Positions 1-6,976 of a stretch of DNA of 8,151 nucleotides are shown here, piece by piece. Made by a program: the position numbers and the translations under genes. The stretch lies in the NCBI GenBank assembly GCA_937892135.1, contig CALAUK010000114.1, forward strand, positions 1-8,151, in the 5' to 3' direction. Numbering within the stretch: position 1 is the first letter of the stretch; each line of letters starts with the position of its first letter. Source of the DNA: an uncultured Clostridia bacterium (GTDB lineage: Bacteria; Bacillota; Clostridia; UBA1381; UMGS1253). The notes below the pieces were generated by a model. That model did not search any database. It saw nothing but the letters and a program-made list of their open reading frames with translations, and was not told the origin of the DNA.

Positions 1-1225
1 TAAACACATGTTCAATCGGTTCGCACTTTACATCGTCTATTGTTTTAAACAAAACCTTAGGAGTGCTTACCTGAAATTCATAGCCCTCTCGTCTCATAGT
101 TTCAATTAAAATTGAAAGGTGCATCTCACCACGGCCCGAAACGATAAATGAGTCTGTTGTTTCGCCGTCCTCAACTCTTAGAGAAACGTCTTTTAAAAGC
201 TCTCTTTCAAGACGGCTTCTTATCTGCCTTGATGTAACAAACTTTCCGTCACGCCCTGCAAAGGGAGAATCGTTAACCGAAAATGTCATCTCAACGGTAG
301 GCTCTCCGATTTTAACAAACTCCAACGGCTCGGGATTTTCTGCTTTAGTTATTGTGTTTCCGATTGTTATATCTTCAATTCCGCTGAAGCAAACAATATC
401 TCCTGCCTTAGCCGAAGAAACTGCTTCTCTTCCCGTTCCCGATATCTGATAAATCGCAGAAATCTTGCCCCTGTGCGAAACCTCTTTATCGTGATAATCA
501 CAGACTAAAACGTCCTGATTAAGATTAAGTGTTCCTCTTTCAATTCTTCCGATTGCCATTCTTCCGACATATTCGTTATAGTCGATTGAGGAAACAAGCA
601 TCTGAAGATCGCCATTCTCATCGCCCTCGGGAGACGGCATATATTCTAAAATAGTGTCAAACAAAACTGTTAAGTCCTTGCCCTCTACATCATAAGGCGA
701 AACTGACGCGCTTCCTGCTCTTGCAGAACAGAATATTACGGGGCTGTCTAACTGCTCATCAGTTGCATCAAGCTCTAATAAAAGCTCTAATACCTCATCA
801 ACAACCTCGTCAAGCCTTGCGTCAGGTCTGTCTATTTTATTTATAACAACAATAATCTTGTGACCTAAAGCCAACGCCTTTGACAAAACAAATCTTGTCT
901 GCGGCATAGGACCCTCTGCGGCATCAACAAGAAGTATTACGCCGTTAACCATTTTTAACACACGCTCAACCTCACCGCCGAAGTCAGCATGCCCGGGAGT
1001 GTCAACGATATTGATTTTAACACCCTTATAGGTTGCCGCCGCATTTTTAGAAAGAATGGTTATTCCTCTTTCTCTTTCTATGGCGTTACTGTCCATAACA
1101 CGGTCTTCAACAACCTGATGCTCACGGTATACTCCGCCCTGCTTTAAAAGTCCGTCAACCAAGGTTGTTTTTCCGTGATCAACATGGGCGATAATTGCTA
1201 TATTTCTTAAATCTTCTCTTATCAC
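1..1225 (-). CDS. typA: Ribosome-associated translational GTPase TypA/BipA, C-terminus cut off by the window edge
   Basis: TypA/BipA is an EF-G-like GTPase that binds the ribosome and is linked to ribosome assembly and stress or cold adaptation. About 408 codons are visible, against roughly 600-615 residues for the family, so the C-terminal third (rest of the EF-G-like domains and the TypA-specific C-terminal domain) lies outside the window. GTPase motifs are in order: P-loop AHVDHGKT (residues 13-20), switch I ERERGITI (50-57), DTPGHADF (75-82), NKID (129-132) and a SAR G5 motif near 165. Domain II and the start of the EF-G-like domain III follow, ending in CEPIEHVF, typical of TypA rather than LepA or EF-G. 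The start is GTG at 1225-1223: GGAAG lies 8 nt upstream and the next upstream in-frame codons include a stop (TGA). It is separated from pyrI by a terminator and has its own promoter. I see no frameshift or missing motif. Confidence 0.96.
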   Translation of the reverse strand, partial: MIREDLRNIAIIAHVDHGKTTLVDGLLKQGGVYREHQVVEDRVMDSNAIERERGITILSKNAAATYKGVKINIVDTPGHADFGGEVERVLKMVNGVILLVDAAEGPMPQTRFVLSKALALGHKIIVVINKIDRPDARLDEVVDEVLELLLELDATDEQLDSPVIFCSARAGSASVSPYDVEGKDLTVLFDTILEYMPSPEGDENGDLQMLVSSIDYNEYVGRMAIGRIERGTLNLNQDVLVCDYHDKEVSHRGKISAIYQISGTGREAVSSAKAGDIVCFSGIEDITIGNTITKAENPEPLEFVKIGEPTVEMTFSVNDSPFAGRDGKFVTSRQIRSRLERELLKDVSLRVEDGETTDSFIVSGRGEMHLSILIETMRREGYEFQVSTPKVLFKTIDDVKCEPIEHVF

Positions 1226-1233
1226 AATACCAA

Positions 1234-1238
1234 CTTCC
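1234..1238 (-). promoter_or_regulatory. Ribosome binding site that fixes the GTG start of typA
   Basis: On the minus strand GGAAG is followed by an 8-nt spacer and then GTG. The only other in-frame alternative is a TTG 15 nt further upstream, which has no Shine-Dalgarno sequence and directly follows an in-frame TGA. The resulting N-terminus (M-I-R-E-D-L-R-N) fits the usual TypA start. Confidence 0.75.
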
Positions 1239-1261
1239 AATCATAATAGCTTTATGGGTTT

Positions 1262-1290
1262 ATTATAACATATTTTATAAGCTTTTTAAA
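1262..1290 (-). promoter_or_regulatory. Probable sigma-A-type promoter for typA
   Basis: On the minus strand a perfect -10 box TATAAT (1267-1262) lies 17 nt downstream of TTTAAA (1290-1285), which matches the -35 consensus TTGACA at 4 of 6 positions. The predicted transcription start is near 1255, giving a leader of about 30 nt before the GTG. A/T tracts just upstream (1291-1309) could act as an UP element. The pyr operon terminator lies upstream, which supports typA as a separate transcription unit. Start site and strength are inferred. Confidence 0.6.
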
Positions 1291-1309
1291 GCTTTTTTTC
1301 AAAAAAAGC
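1279..1309. repeat. Phased A/T tracts and short palindrome upstream of typA
   Basis: AAGCTTTTT occurs twice on the plus strand (1279-1287 and 1289-1297), exactly 10 bp apart. The second copy runs into an odd palindrome, GCTTTTTTT-C-AAAAAAAGC (1291-1309). The T5, T7 and A7 tracts are thus spaced at about one helical turn, the arrangement associated with intrinsically bent DNA. The block overlaps the -35 region of the proposed typA promoter. The repeats are seen directly; bending and any promoter effect are inference. Confidence 0.45.
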
Positions 1310-1329
1310 ACCTTCTACAATAGCTTAAC

Positions 1330-1373
1330 AAAAAACGAACCTCAGGTTGAGCAAATCTAACAAACCTGAGGTT
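1330..1373 (-). terminator. Intrinsic terminator of the pyr operon, after pyrI
   Basis: Reading the minus strand, an 11-bp perfect stem is formed by AACCTCAGGTT (1373-1363 read in reverse complement) and AACCTGAGGTT (1348-1338) with a 14-nt loop. CG and a run of six T (1335-1330) follow. It begins 10 nt after the pyrI stop codon. The loop is longer than usual but stem plus T-run fits a Rho-independent terminator. Each arm is itself nearly palindromic; see findings. Confidence 0.8.
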
Positions 1374-1383
1374 TTTGATAAAA

Positions 1384-1800
1384 TTATTTTGCTTTTGATT
1401 CGCAGTAAAAACATCTGTAAACTGCGTTTTCTCTGTCTGTAAGCTTGAAAATCTGATTAATCCCCTGTTCTGTTGTTGTTATACATCTGGGGTTTTTGCA
1501 TTTTATAACATTTGTTATTGTTTCGGGAAGCTCGATATGCGCTTTTTTATAAAGCTTTCCGTCTTTAATAATGTTAACTGTGATGTCAGGATCAATATAA
1601 CCTAAAACATCAAGGTCAATATTAATCTGGGCATCAATTTTTATTATGTCTTTTCTGCCCATTTTCTTGCTTACCACATTTTTAATTATGGCAACTGAGC
1701 AGTCCAAAGCTTCAAGGTTAAGAAAATCATAAATTTCCATAGCTTTTCCGGCTTTTATGTGGTCTATTACAATACCGTTGTTAATTGAATCTATATTCAT
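1384..1800 (-). CDS. pyrI: Aspartate carbamoyltransferase regulatory subunit PyrI
   Basis: PyrI is the non-catalytic chain of class B aspartate transcarbamoylase; it binds ATP, CTP or UTP and adjusts PyrB activity. The 138-residue protein (E. coli chain: about 153) has both expected domains. The N-terminal nucleotide-binding domain shows VIDHI (11-15, D13 and H14) and MGRKDIIKID (47-56), with K50 and K54 matching the nucleotide-contacting lysines of the E. coli GRKDLIK segment. The C-terminal zinc domain has four cysteines, C101-x4-C106 and C130-x2-C133, the signature needed to dock onto PyrB. The protein is shorter than E. coli PyrI at both ends, with only five residues after the last cysteine. 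The ATG follows the pyrB stop codon with no gap, and GGAGGT inside the pyrB tail sits 7 nt upstream, so translation is probably coupled. It is the last gene of the operon. Effector preference cannot be read from sequence. Confidence 0.95.
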   Translation of the reverse strand: MNIDSINNGIVIDHIKAGKAMEIYDFLNLEALDCSVAIIKNVVSKKMGRKDIIKIDAQINIDLDVLGYIDPDITVNIIKDGKLYKKAHIELPETITNVIKCKNPRCITTTEQGINQIFKLTDRENAVYRCFYCESKAK

Positions 1801-2715
1801 TTATTCCACCTCCAGAAGCTTTAAAATAAGAGCCATTCTTGCAAATTTTCCGTTTAACACCTGCTTAAAGTAGCACGCACGAGGATCAGAGTCAACATCT
1901 GTTGTTATCTCGTTAACACGAGGAAGCGGATGAAGAATCTTCATATCGGCTTTTGCACGGCTAAGCTTTTCTTTTGTTAAAACATAAATGTCCTTTAGTC
2001 TTATATAATCCGCCTCGTTAAAGAATCTCTCCTTCTGCACTCTTGTCATATAAAGAATGTCTAAATCGTGCATAGAATTTTCAAGGTCAGTTGTTTCAAC
2101 AAAGCGCATATTATGCTTTTCTAATACATCACTTTTAATATAATCAGGCACACGAAGCTCTTCGGGCGAGATTAAAACAAGCTCAATTCCTTCGTATCTT
2201 GAAAGCGCGTGAATAAGAGAATGAACGGTTCTTCCGAACTTCAAGTCACCGCAAAAGCCAACCTTTAAGTTGTTTAATCTGCCGTGTTCACGCTTTATTG
2301 TTAAAAGGTCTGTAAGTGTCTGAGTGGGGTGATTATGACCGCCGTCACCTGCATTTATAACAGGGATAGACGCCGCCATCGCCGCAACACAAGGCGCACC
2401 CTCTTTAGGATGGCGCATAGCGATAATATCTGCATAACAGCTTACCACCTTTGCAGTGTCAGAAACGCTTTCGCCCTTTGATGCAGATGAGCTTTGCGCC
2501 TCGGAAAAACCAAGCACACTTCCGCCAAGCTCAAGCATAGCTGCCTCGAAGCTTAGTCTTGTTCTTGTTGATGGCTCAAAAAACAAGGTTGCAAGCTTTT
2601 TATATTTACATTTTTCCCTGTATTTTTCAGGGTTAGCGATAATATCTTCAGCTTTTTCTAAAAGCTCATCAATTTCTTTTGTTGTAAGGTCTAAAATATC
2701 AATAAGACTGCGCAT
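1801..2715 (-). CDS. pyrB: Aspartate carbamoyltransferase catalytic subunit PyrB
   Basis: PyrB condenses carbamoyl phosphate with L-aspartate to N-carbamoyl-L-aspartate in the cytoplasm, the committed step of pyrimidine synthesis. The 304 residues match the family length (E. coli about 310). The carbamoyl-phosphate domain carries S49-T-R-T-R53 in FFEPSTRTRLSF, the 80s loop with S76 and K80 (SKGES), R101, and HPTQ (H129, Q132). The aspartate domain carries GRTVH (R162), the TRVQKERF segment (R225, Q227) and HPLPR (261-265). Every residue matching the E. coli active site is present, including the S76/K80 pair that works across subunits. The PyrB/PyrI pairing implies the allosteric dodecamer type rather than the B. 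subtilis-like unregulated trimer. The ATG overlaps the pyrE stop by 1 nt (TAATG), with a purine-rich GGGGGAAAG upstream as ribosome binding site. Confidence 0.98.
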   Translation of the reverse strand: MRSLIDILDLTTKEIDELLEKAEDIIANPEKYREKCKYKKLATLFFEPSTRTRLSFEAAMLELGGSVLGFSEAQSSSASKGESVSDTAKVVSCYADIIAMRHPKEGAPCVAAMAASIPVINAGDGGHNHPTQTLTDLLTIKREHGRLNNLKVGFCGDLKFGRTVHSLIHALSRYEGIELVLISPEELRVPDYIKSDVLEKHNMRFVETTDLENSMHDLDILYMTRVQKERFFNEADYIRLKDIYVLTKEKLSRAKADMKILHPLPRVNEITTDVDSDPRACYFKQVLNGKFARMALILKLLEVE

Positions 2716-3353
2716 TAATTCTTTCCCCCAATCCAGCTTTCATCACTGGGATTGTCTCTAAAAGCTAAAAGTCTTTTAACGTCCTCTGCCTTAATGTATC
2801 CTTCCTCTGCCGCAACTGCTGCAATAGTGTCAAAATTAGTTAAGCTTATGTTTTTAACATTTGCTTCTTCTAATCTTACCAGGCCTTTTTTCATTCCATA
2901 AGTAAATATGCTTACAATACCTAAAACCTCAGCGCCTGCCTCACGAAGCACATTTACAACCTCGATAACGCTGCCGCCTGTTGAAATTAAGTCTTCAACA
3001 ACTACAACCTTCTGGCCTTTTTCGAGTCTTCCCTCAATCTGATTCTGACGGCCGTGGTCTTTTGCGCCTGAGCGCACATAACCCATAGGCATACCTAATA
3101 TATGACCTGTTATAGCCGCATGAGCGATACCTGCAGTTGATGTACCCATCAAAACCTCAGCCTCGGGGTAATTCTTTTTAATAAGCTCTGCAAGACCGTT
3201 TTCAATATCATCTCTTACCTTAGGTGCTGTAAGTGTTAAACGGTTGTCGCAGTAAACGGGGCTTTTAATTCCGCTCGCCCATGTAAACGGCTCTTCGGGG
3301 CGAAGAAAAACCGCGCCGATTGATAATAAATCTTTTGCAATAATCTTTTCCAT
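2715..3353 (-). CDS. pyrE: Orotate phosphoribosyltransferase PyrE
   Basis: PyrE transfers the phosphoribosyl group of PRPP to orotate, giving OMP and pyrophosphate. The 212-residue protein is the B. subtilis type: it opens with AVFLRPEEPFTWASGI (14-29), for the orotate side, and ends with a short tail resembling that of Bacillus PyrE. The PRPP signature VVVVEDLISTGGS spans 116-128, with acidic pair E120-D121. The mobile catalytic loop YVRSGAKDHG (92-101) carries R94, K98 and H100; the S after R94 differs from the RK of E. coli but, as far as I recall, is common in Firmicutes, so I do not treat it as a defect. Only 17 nt separate it from the pyrF stop, and an AAAGGAAG site precedes the ATG. 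It is the only gene of the operon not touching the gene in front of it. Confidence 0.97.
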   Translation of the reverse strand: MEKIIAKDLLSIGAVFLRPEEPFTWASGIKSPVYCDNRLTLTAPKVRDDIENGLAELIKKNYPEAEVLMGTSTAGIAHAAITGHILGMPMGYVRSGAKDHGRQNQIEGRLEKGQKVVVVEDLISTGGSVIEVVNVLREAGAEVLGIVSIFTYGMKKGLVRLEEANVKNISLTNFDTIAAVAAEEGYIKAEDVKRLLAFRDNPSDESWIGGKN

Positions 3354-3370
3354 ATCTATCTTCCTTTCTA

Positions 3371-4069
3371 TTAATCAACAAATTCAGCTACGCATCTTTT
3401 GTATGCAGCCACAGGGTCTTCTGCCTGAGTTACAGGACGGCCCACAACAATATAGTCAGAGCCGATTTCTTTTGCTTTTTCAGGAGTTGTTACTCTGACC
3501 TGATCGCCAACCTCGCCATCAGCAAAGCGCACACCGGGAGTTACTGTAACAAAGTCTTTTCCGCAGAATTCTTTAACCTTGCCCGCCTCAAGAGGTGAGC
3601 ATACAACGCCGTCAAGACCTGCAATCTTTGCATTGTGAGCATAGTGCATAACAACCTTGTCGATAGGCTCGTTTATCAAAAGGTCCTCTTTCATCTTTTC
3701 CTCGCTTGTTGAAGTAAGCTGAGTTACCGCAATAAGCATAGGTCTTGTTCCGTCGGGCTTTGTTAAGCCTTCAATAGCAGCCTCCATCATTTTAACTGTT
3801 CCTGCTGCGTGAAGATTTGTCATATCAACATCCAAGTCACGCAAAACACTCATAGACTTTTTAACAGTGTTCGGGATATCGTGAAGCTTAAGGTCTAAGA
3901 ATATCTTATGACCTCTCTTTTTGATTTCCCTTACGATTTCGGGGCCTGCACCATAGAAAAGCTCCATACCGATTTTAACAAAAGGCTTAACATCGGTAAA
4001 CTTATCCAAAAAGTCCAAAGCCTCTTTCTTATTTGCAAAATCACAAGCTATAATAACGTCCTTACCCAT
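3371..4069 (-). CDS. pyrF: Orotidine-5'-phosphate decarboxylase PyrF
   Basis: PyrF decarboxylates OMP to UMP, the last de novo step, without a cofactor. The 232-residue product (from the ATG at 4069) belongs to the short bacterial group 1 family like E. coli and B. subtilis PyrF. The catalytic network is intact: K32 in FVKIGMELF, then D59-x-K61-x-x-D64 in FLDLKLHDIPNTV. LIAVTQLTSTSEE and, near the end, VVGRPVTQAEDP, whose arginine binds the phosphate, also match the family. A TTG five codons upstream (4084) is in frame, but it overlaps the GGAGG that serves the ATG and adds five residues that do not resemble the usual N-terminus, so I chose the ATG. The gene overlaps the pyrD end by 8 nt (ATGGGTAA), pointing to coupled translation. 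Confidence 0.97.
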   Translation of the reverse strand: MGKDVIIACDFANKKEALDFLDKFTDVKPFVKIGMELFYGAGPEIVREIKKRGHKIFLDLKLHDIPNTVKKSMSVLRDLDVDMTNLHAAGTVKMMEAAIEGLTKPDGTRPMLIAVTQLTSTSEEKMKEDLLINEPIDKVVMHYAHNAKIAGLDGVVCSPLEAGKVKEFCGKDFVTVTPGVRFADGEVGDQVRVTTPEKAKEIGSDYIVVGRPVTQAEDPVAAYKRCVAEFVD

Positions 4070-4979
4070 TATGAGCACCTCCAATAATTTCTTTTAAGCT
4101 TTTTATATTATATTTTGCCATAACCTTTGGCAAATCATTTATAATATCACGGCAGGCATAGGGATTAACTAAATTTGCCGCTCCTACCTGCACCGCACTT
4201 GCACCTGCAAGCATCATTTCTATGACATCTTCCGCTGTTGAAACGCCGCCCATTCCTATAATCGGAATTTTAACCGCCTCATACACCTGATACACCATTC
4301 TTACTGCAACGGGGAAAATCGCATCTCCCGAAAAACCGCCCATTTTGTTTGCTATAACAGGCTTTTGGGTTTTAAGGTTTATTCTCATTCCCAAAAGTGT
4401 GTTTATAAGGCTTAAACCGTCCGCTCCCGCCTCCTCGCACGCTTTTGCGATAGAAACGATATCCGTAACATTAGGAGTAAGCTTTATGTATACAGGCTTT
4501 GTTGTAACCTTTTTAACAGCCTTTGTCACCTCAAATGCATTTTTAGGGTCTGTTCCGAAGCTCATTCCGCCATTATGCACGTTAGGACAGCTTATATTAA
4601 CCTCGATAATTCCAACCTGATCTTCTTTATCAATTTTTTCACAGGTATACACATATTCGTCAACAGAAAAACCGCTTACATTCGCTATAACCTTTTTGTT
4701 AAAGCATTTTTTAAGCTTTGGAAGCTCTTCGGCTATAACCTTGTCCACTCCGGGATTCTGAAGACCAACGGAGTTTATCATTCCGTTTTTGCACTCTGCA
4801 ATTCTGGGAAGCGGATTTCCGAAGCGAGGCTCCTTTGTTGTTCCCTTAAACGAAAATGTGCCTAAGATATTTATGTCGTAAAGCTCGGAAAACTCATATC
4901 CAAACCCAAATGTGCCACTTGCGGGGATTACGGGATTATCTAATTCCAAGCCACTTAAATTTACCTTTAAATCTACCAT
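4062..4979 (-). CDS. pyrD: Dihydroorotate dehydrogenase class 1B, catalytic subunit PyrD
   Basis: PyrD oxidises dihydroorotate to orotate on a bound FMN. In class 1B it works as a heterotetramer with PyrK, which passes the electrons to NAD+. The 305-residue TIM-barrel protein starts with the family opening LDNPVIPASGTFGFG (13-27). It has the substrate-binding NSVGLQNPG (69-77), the catalytic-base cysteine C131 in VNISCPN (127-133) (class 2 enzymes use serine), and the C-terminal FMN-phosphate region GMGGVSTAEDV followed by GASAVQVGAAN. No N-terminal membrane anchor is present, so it is the soluble, quinone-independent form. The ATG overlaps the pyrK stop by 7 nt (ATGGTAG); an AAGGAGG site lies just upstream inside pyrK. 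PyrK directly in front confirms the 1B assignment. Confidence 0.98.
   Translation of the reverse strand: MVDLKVNLSGLELDNPVIPASGTFGFGYEFSELYDINILGTFSFKGTTKEPRFGNPLPRIAECKNGMINSVGLQNPGVDKVIAEELPKLKKCFNKKVIANVSGFSVDEYVYTCEKIDKEDQVGIIEVNISCPNVHNGGMSFGTDPKNAFEVTKAVKKVTTKPVYIKLTPNVTDIVSIAKACEEAGADGLSLINTLLGMRINLKTQKPVIANKMGGFSGDAIFPVAVRMVYQVYEAVKIPIIGMGGVSTAEDVIEMMLAGASAVQVGAANLVNPYACRDIINDLPKVMAKYNIKSLKEIIGGAHNG
4078..4082 (-). promoter_or_regulatory. Ribosome binding site that fixes the ATG start of pyrF
   Basis: GGAGG on the minus strand lies 8 nt before the ATG at 4069-4067, inside the last codons of pyrD. The alternative TTG start at 4084-4082 overlaps this site and has no comparable site at a suitable distance, so the shorter PyrF is preferred. 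Confidence 0.85.
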
Positions 4980-5704
4980 ATAATCTCCTCCTTAACAAGC
5001 ACGGGTCCGTCTTTACAAATACGCTTATTTCCGTATTTTGTTTTGCAAGAGCATCCCATACACGCACCAAAGCCACAGCCCATTCTCTCTTCAAAGCTAA
5101 GCTCACCTGAGGTGGTTGTTTTGTTATAGATGGCTTTTAGCATCGGCTCAGGGCCGCAGGTGTAAAAATATGAATAATCTATATCGTCTAATGCATCTGT
5201 TACAAAGCCCTTTATGCCAAAGCTTCCGTCAACTGTTGTAACTACTACCTTAGCGCCGATTTTTTCAAATTCGTCTTTATAAAAGATTTCGTCTTTCGTG
5301 TTAAATCCTAGAATTGCCGTTACTTCTTTTCCCTCGGCTATAAGCTTTTTAGCTAATCCAAACATTGGAGGAACGCCAACTCCGCCACCTATAACGACTG
5401 CGGTTTTTTCGCTTTTAGAAGTGTCAAATCCGTTTCCGAGGCCACAAAGAATGTCTAATTTTTCGCCCTCAACCATTTTTGACATTTTTTCTGTTCCTAC
5501 GCCAACAACCTTATATATAATAACTATAAAGTCCTCTCCCCAGTCGCAAATGGAAATGGGGCGACGAAGAAACAAGCCGTCAAGCTTAATATTTATAAAC
5601 TGACCCGGATTTTTAATGCTTTTCGTATCGCCTTTTAAAGTCATTTTAAAAACCGAGGGCGCAATATTTATATTTTCTTTAATTTCATATATTCCCTGAT
5701 ACAT
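4973..5704 (-). CDS. pyrK: Dihydroorotate dehydrogenase electron-transfer subunit PyrK
   Basis: PyrK carries FAD and a [2Fe-2S] cluster and moves electrons from the FMN of PyrD to NAD+. The 243-residue protein has a ferredoxin-reductase fold. The FAD-binding barrel comes first, with PGQFINIK (33-40) and LRRPISI (46-52). The NAD-binding domain has IGGGVGVPPM (105-114) and YTCGPEPML (181-189). The C-terminal cluster motif has cysteines C210-x4-C215-x2-C218-x11-C230, all four ligands present; C220 is an extra cysteine. Length is close to the usual value of about 250-260. The ATG overlaps the pyrC stop by one base (TAATG) with AGGAGG 7 nt upstream, and its own end overlaps pyrD, so the two DHOD subunits should be made together. 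NAD-linked oxidation suits an anaerobe with no need for quinone. Confidence 0.97.
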   Translation of the reverse strand: MYQGIYEIKENINIAPSVFKMTLKGDTKSIKNPGQFINIKLDGLFLRRPISICDWGEDFIVIIYKVVGVGTEKMSKMVEGEKLDILCGLGNGFDTSKSEKTAVVIGGGVGVPPMFGLAKKLIAEGKEVTAILGFNTKDEIFYKDEFEKIGAKVVVTTVDGSFGIKGFVTDALDDIDYSYFYTCGPEPMLKAIYNKTTTSGELSFEERMGCGFGACMGCSCKTKYGNKRICKDGPVLVKEEIIW

Positions 5705-6972
5705 TACTTATCCTCCTGCCAAGCGATTTTTCCGTCTGCTATTGTTAGAAGACATTTTCCTGAAACTAACATACCCTCAAACGGAGTTGCTTTTCCCATT
5801 GAAAGAAATTCATCGGGATTTATTTTATATTCATTATCCAAATCAAACACTGTAAGATTTGCTTTTTTGCCTGTTTCAAAGCTGCTTTGAATATCAAAAC
5901 GCTTTCTCGGGTTTATGCTCATAAGCTCTATAAGCTTTTCTAAGCTTATTATGTTTTTCTTTACAAGATGGGTGTATAAAACAGCAAATGCCGTTTCAAT
6001 TCCCACAACACCCATTAAGCTGTCTTTTAAGCCACGGCTTTTCTCCTCTTTTGAGTGAGGTGCGTGGTCTGTTGCTATCATATCGACTGTGCCGTCTTTA
6101 ATACCCTCTATAAGAGCGTCTCTATCCTCTTTGGCACGAATCGGAGGGTTCATCTTAAATCTTCCCTCGTCTTTTAAGTCCATATCGGAAAAAACAAGAT
6201 AGTGAGGTCCTGTTTCGCACGTTATGTCTACTCCGTTTTTCTTTGCCTCAGAAATTACCTTAACGCTTTCTTTAGCTGAAACGTGGCACACATGATACTT
6301 ACAGCCTGTCTTTTTTATAAGCTCTACATCTCGTCTTATCGGCCCCGCTTCGCTTTCGGAAACTATGCCCTTGTGATTATTTATTTTAGCATACTCACCC
6401 GCGTGAATATATCCGCCGTTTAAAAGAGAATTATCCTCGCAGTGCGCAGAAATTATCTTACCTAGCTTTTTGGCAGTCTTCATAGCCTCGCACATCATCT
6501 CTTCGCTCTGAACGCCTCTGCCATCATCTGAAAAGCCTGCGACAAGCTCTGCCATTCCCTCTAAGTCAGCTAATCTTTCGCCCTTTTCCCCTACTGTTAT
6601 TGAGCCAAACGGAATAACCTCTATTACGGCGTCATTTTTAATAATGTCTAGCTGTTTGTTTAAATTCTCCACACTATCGGGCACAGGAGAAAGATTCGGC
6701 ATTGTTAAAACTGTTGTGTATCCTCCTCTTGCTGAGGCCATTGTTCCCGTTTTAACTGTTTCTTTATATGAAAAACCCGGCTCACGAAGATGCACATGCA
6801 CATCTACAAAACCGGGAAAAATATATTTATCCTTAAAATCAAAAATAATACCGCCTTCATTTTCCAAAGCAGCATCTGTTATATTTGTTATAATTCCGTC
6901 TTCTATGTAAACATTAAGTTTTTGAAATTTTTTATCGTAATAAACATTTGCATTTTTCAAAACACAGTTCAT
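5704..6972 (-). CDS. pyrC: Dihydroorotase PyrC (class I)
   Basis: PyrC cyclises N-carbamoyl-L-aspartate to dihydroorotate with a zinc centre. The 422-residue amidohydrolase has the class I pattern and length (about 420-430; E. coli-type class II enzymes are about 350). Metal and substrate residues are in place: DVHVHLREPG (57-66; H59, H61, substrate arginine R63), FSDDGRGVQ (147-155, bridging aspartate D149/D150), H177 in SAHCED, H230 in CHVSAKES, and the catalytic aspartate D302 in ATDHAPHS (300-307). The C-terminal part rebuilds the small composite domain of the superfamily. It is the first gene of the operon, with the promoter about 40-70 nt upstream. Its ribosome binding site is weak: GGGG 8 nt from the ATG, unlike the strong AGGAGG of the next gene. 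Allantoinase or hydantoinase could look similar, but the operon settles the assignment. Confidence 0.97.
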   Translation of the reverse strand: MNCVLKNANVYYDKKFQKLNVYIEDGIITNITDAALENEGGIIFDFKDKYIFPGFVDVHVHLREPGFSYKETVKTGTMASARGGYTTVLTMPNLSPVPDSVENLNKQLDIIKNDAVIEVIPFGSITVGEKGERLADLEGMAELVAGFSDDGRGVQSEEMMCEAMKTAKKLGKIISAHCEDNSLLNGGYIHAGEYAKINNHKGIVSESEAGPIRRDVELIKKTGCKYHVCHVSAKESVKVISEAKKNGVDITCETGPHYLVFSDMDLKDEGRFKMNPPIRAKEDRDALIEGIKDGTVDMIATDHAPHSKEEKSRGLKDSLMGVVGIETAFAVLYTHLVKKNIISLEKLIELMSINPRKRFDIQSSFETGKKANLTVFDLDNEYKINPDEFLSMGKATPFEGMLVSGKCLLTIADGKIAWQEDK

Positions 6973-6976
6973 TTAT

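Noticed and set aside
1291..1309. The GCTTTTTTT-C-AAAAAAAGC palindrome as a second terminator in the pyrI-typA spacer.
   Set aside because: The stem is almost all A-U, the loop is too small, and no T-run follows on the minus strand; it fits better as A-tract promoter context.
2992..3080. A serine after R94 in the PyrE mobile loop where E. coli has a lysine, suspected as a lost PRPP contact.
   Set aside because: The essential K98 and H100 are present and, from memory of Bacillus PyrE, serine at this position is common in Firmicutes.
3354..3370. Possible internal regulatory site in the only intergenic gap of the operon.
   Set aside because: The 17-nt gap between pyrF and pyrE holds only the pyrE ribosome binding site; there is no room for a promoter or terminator.
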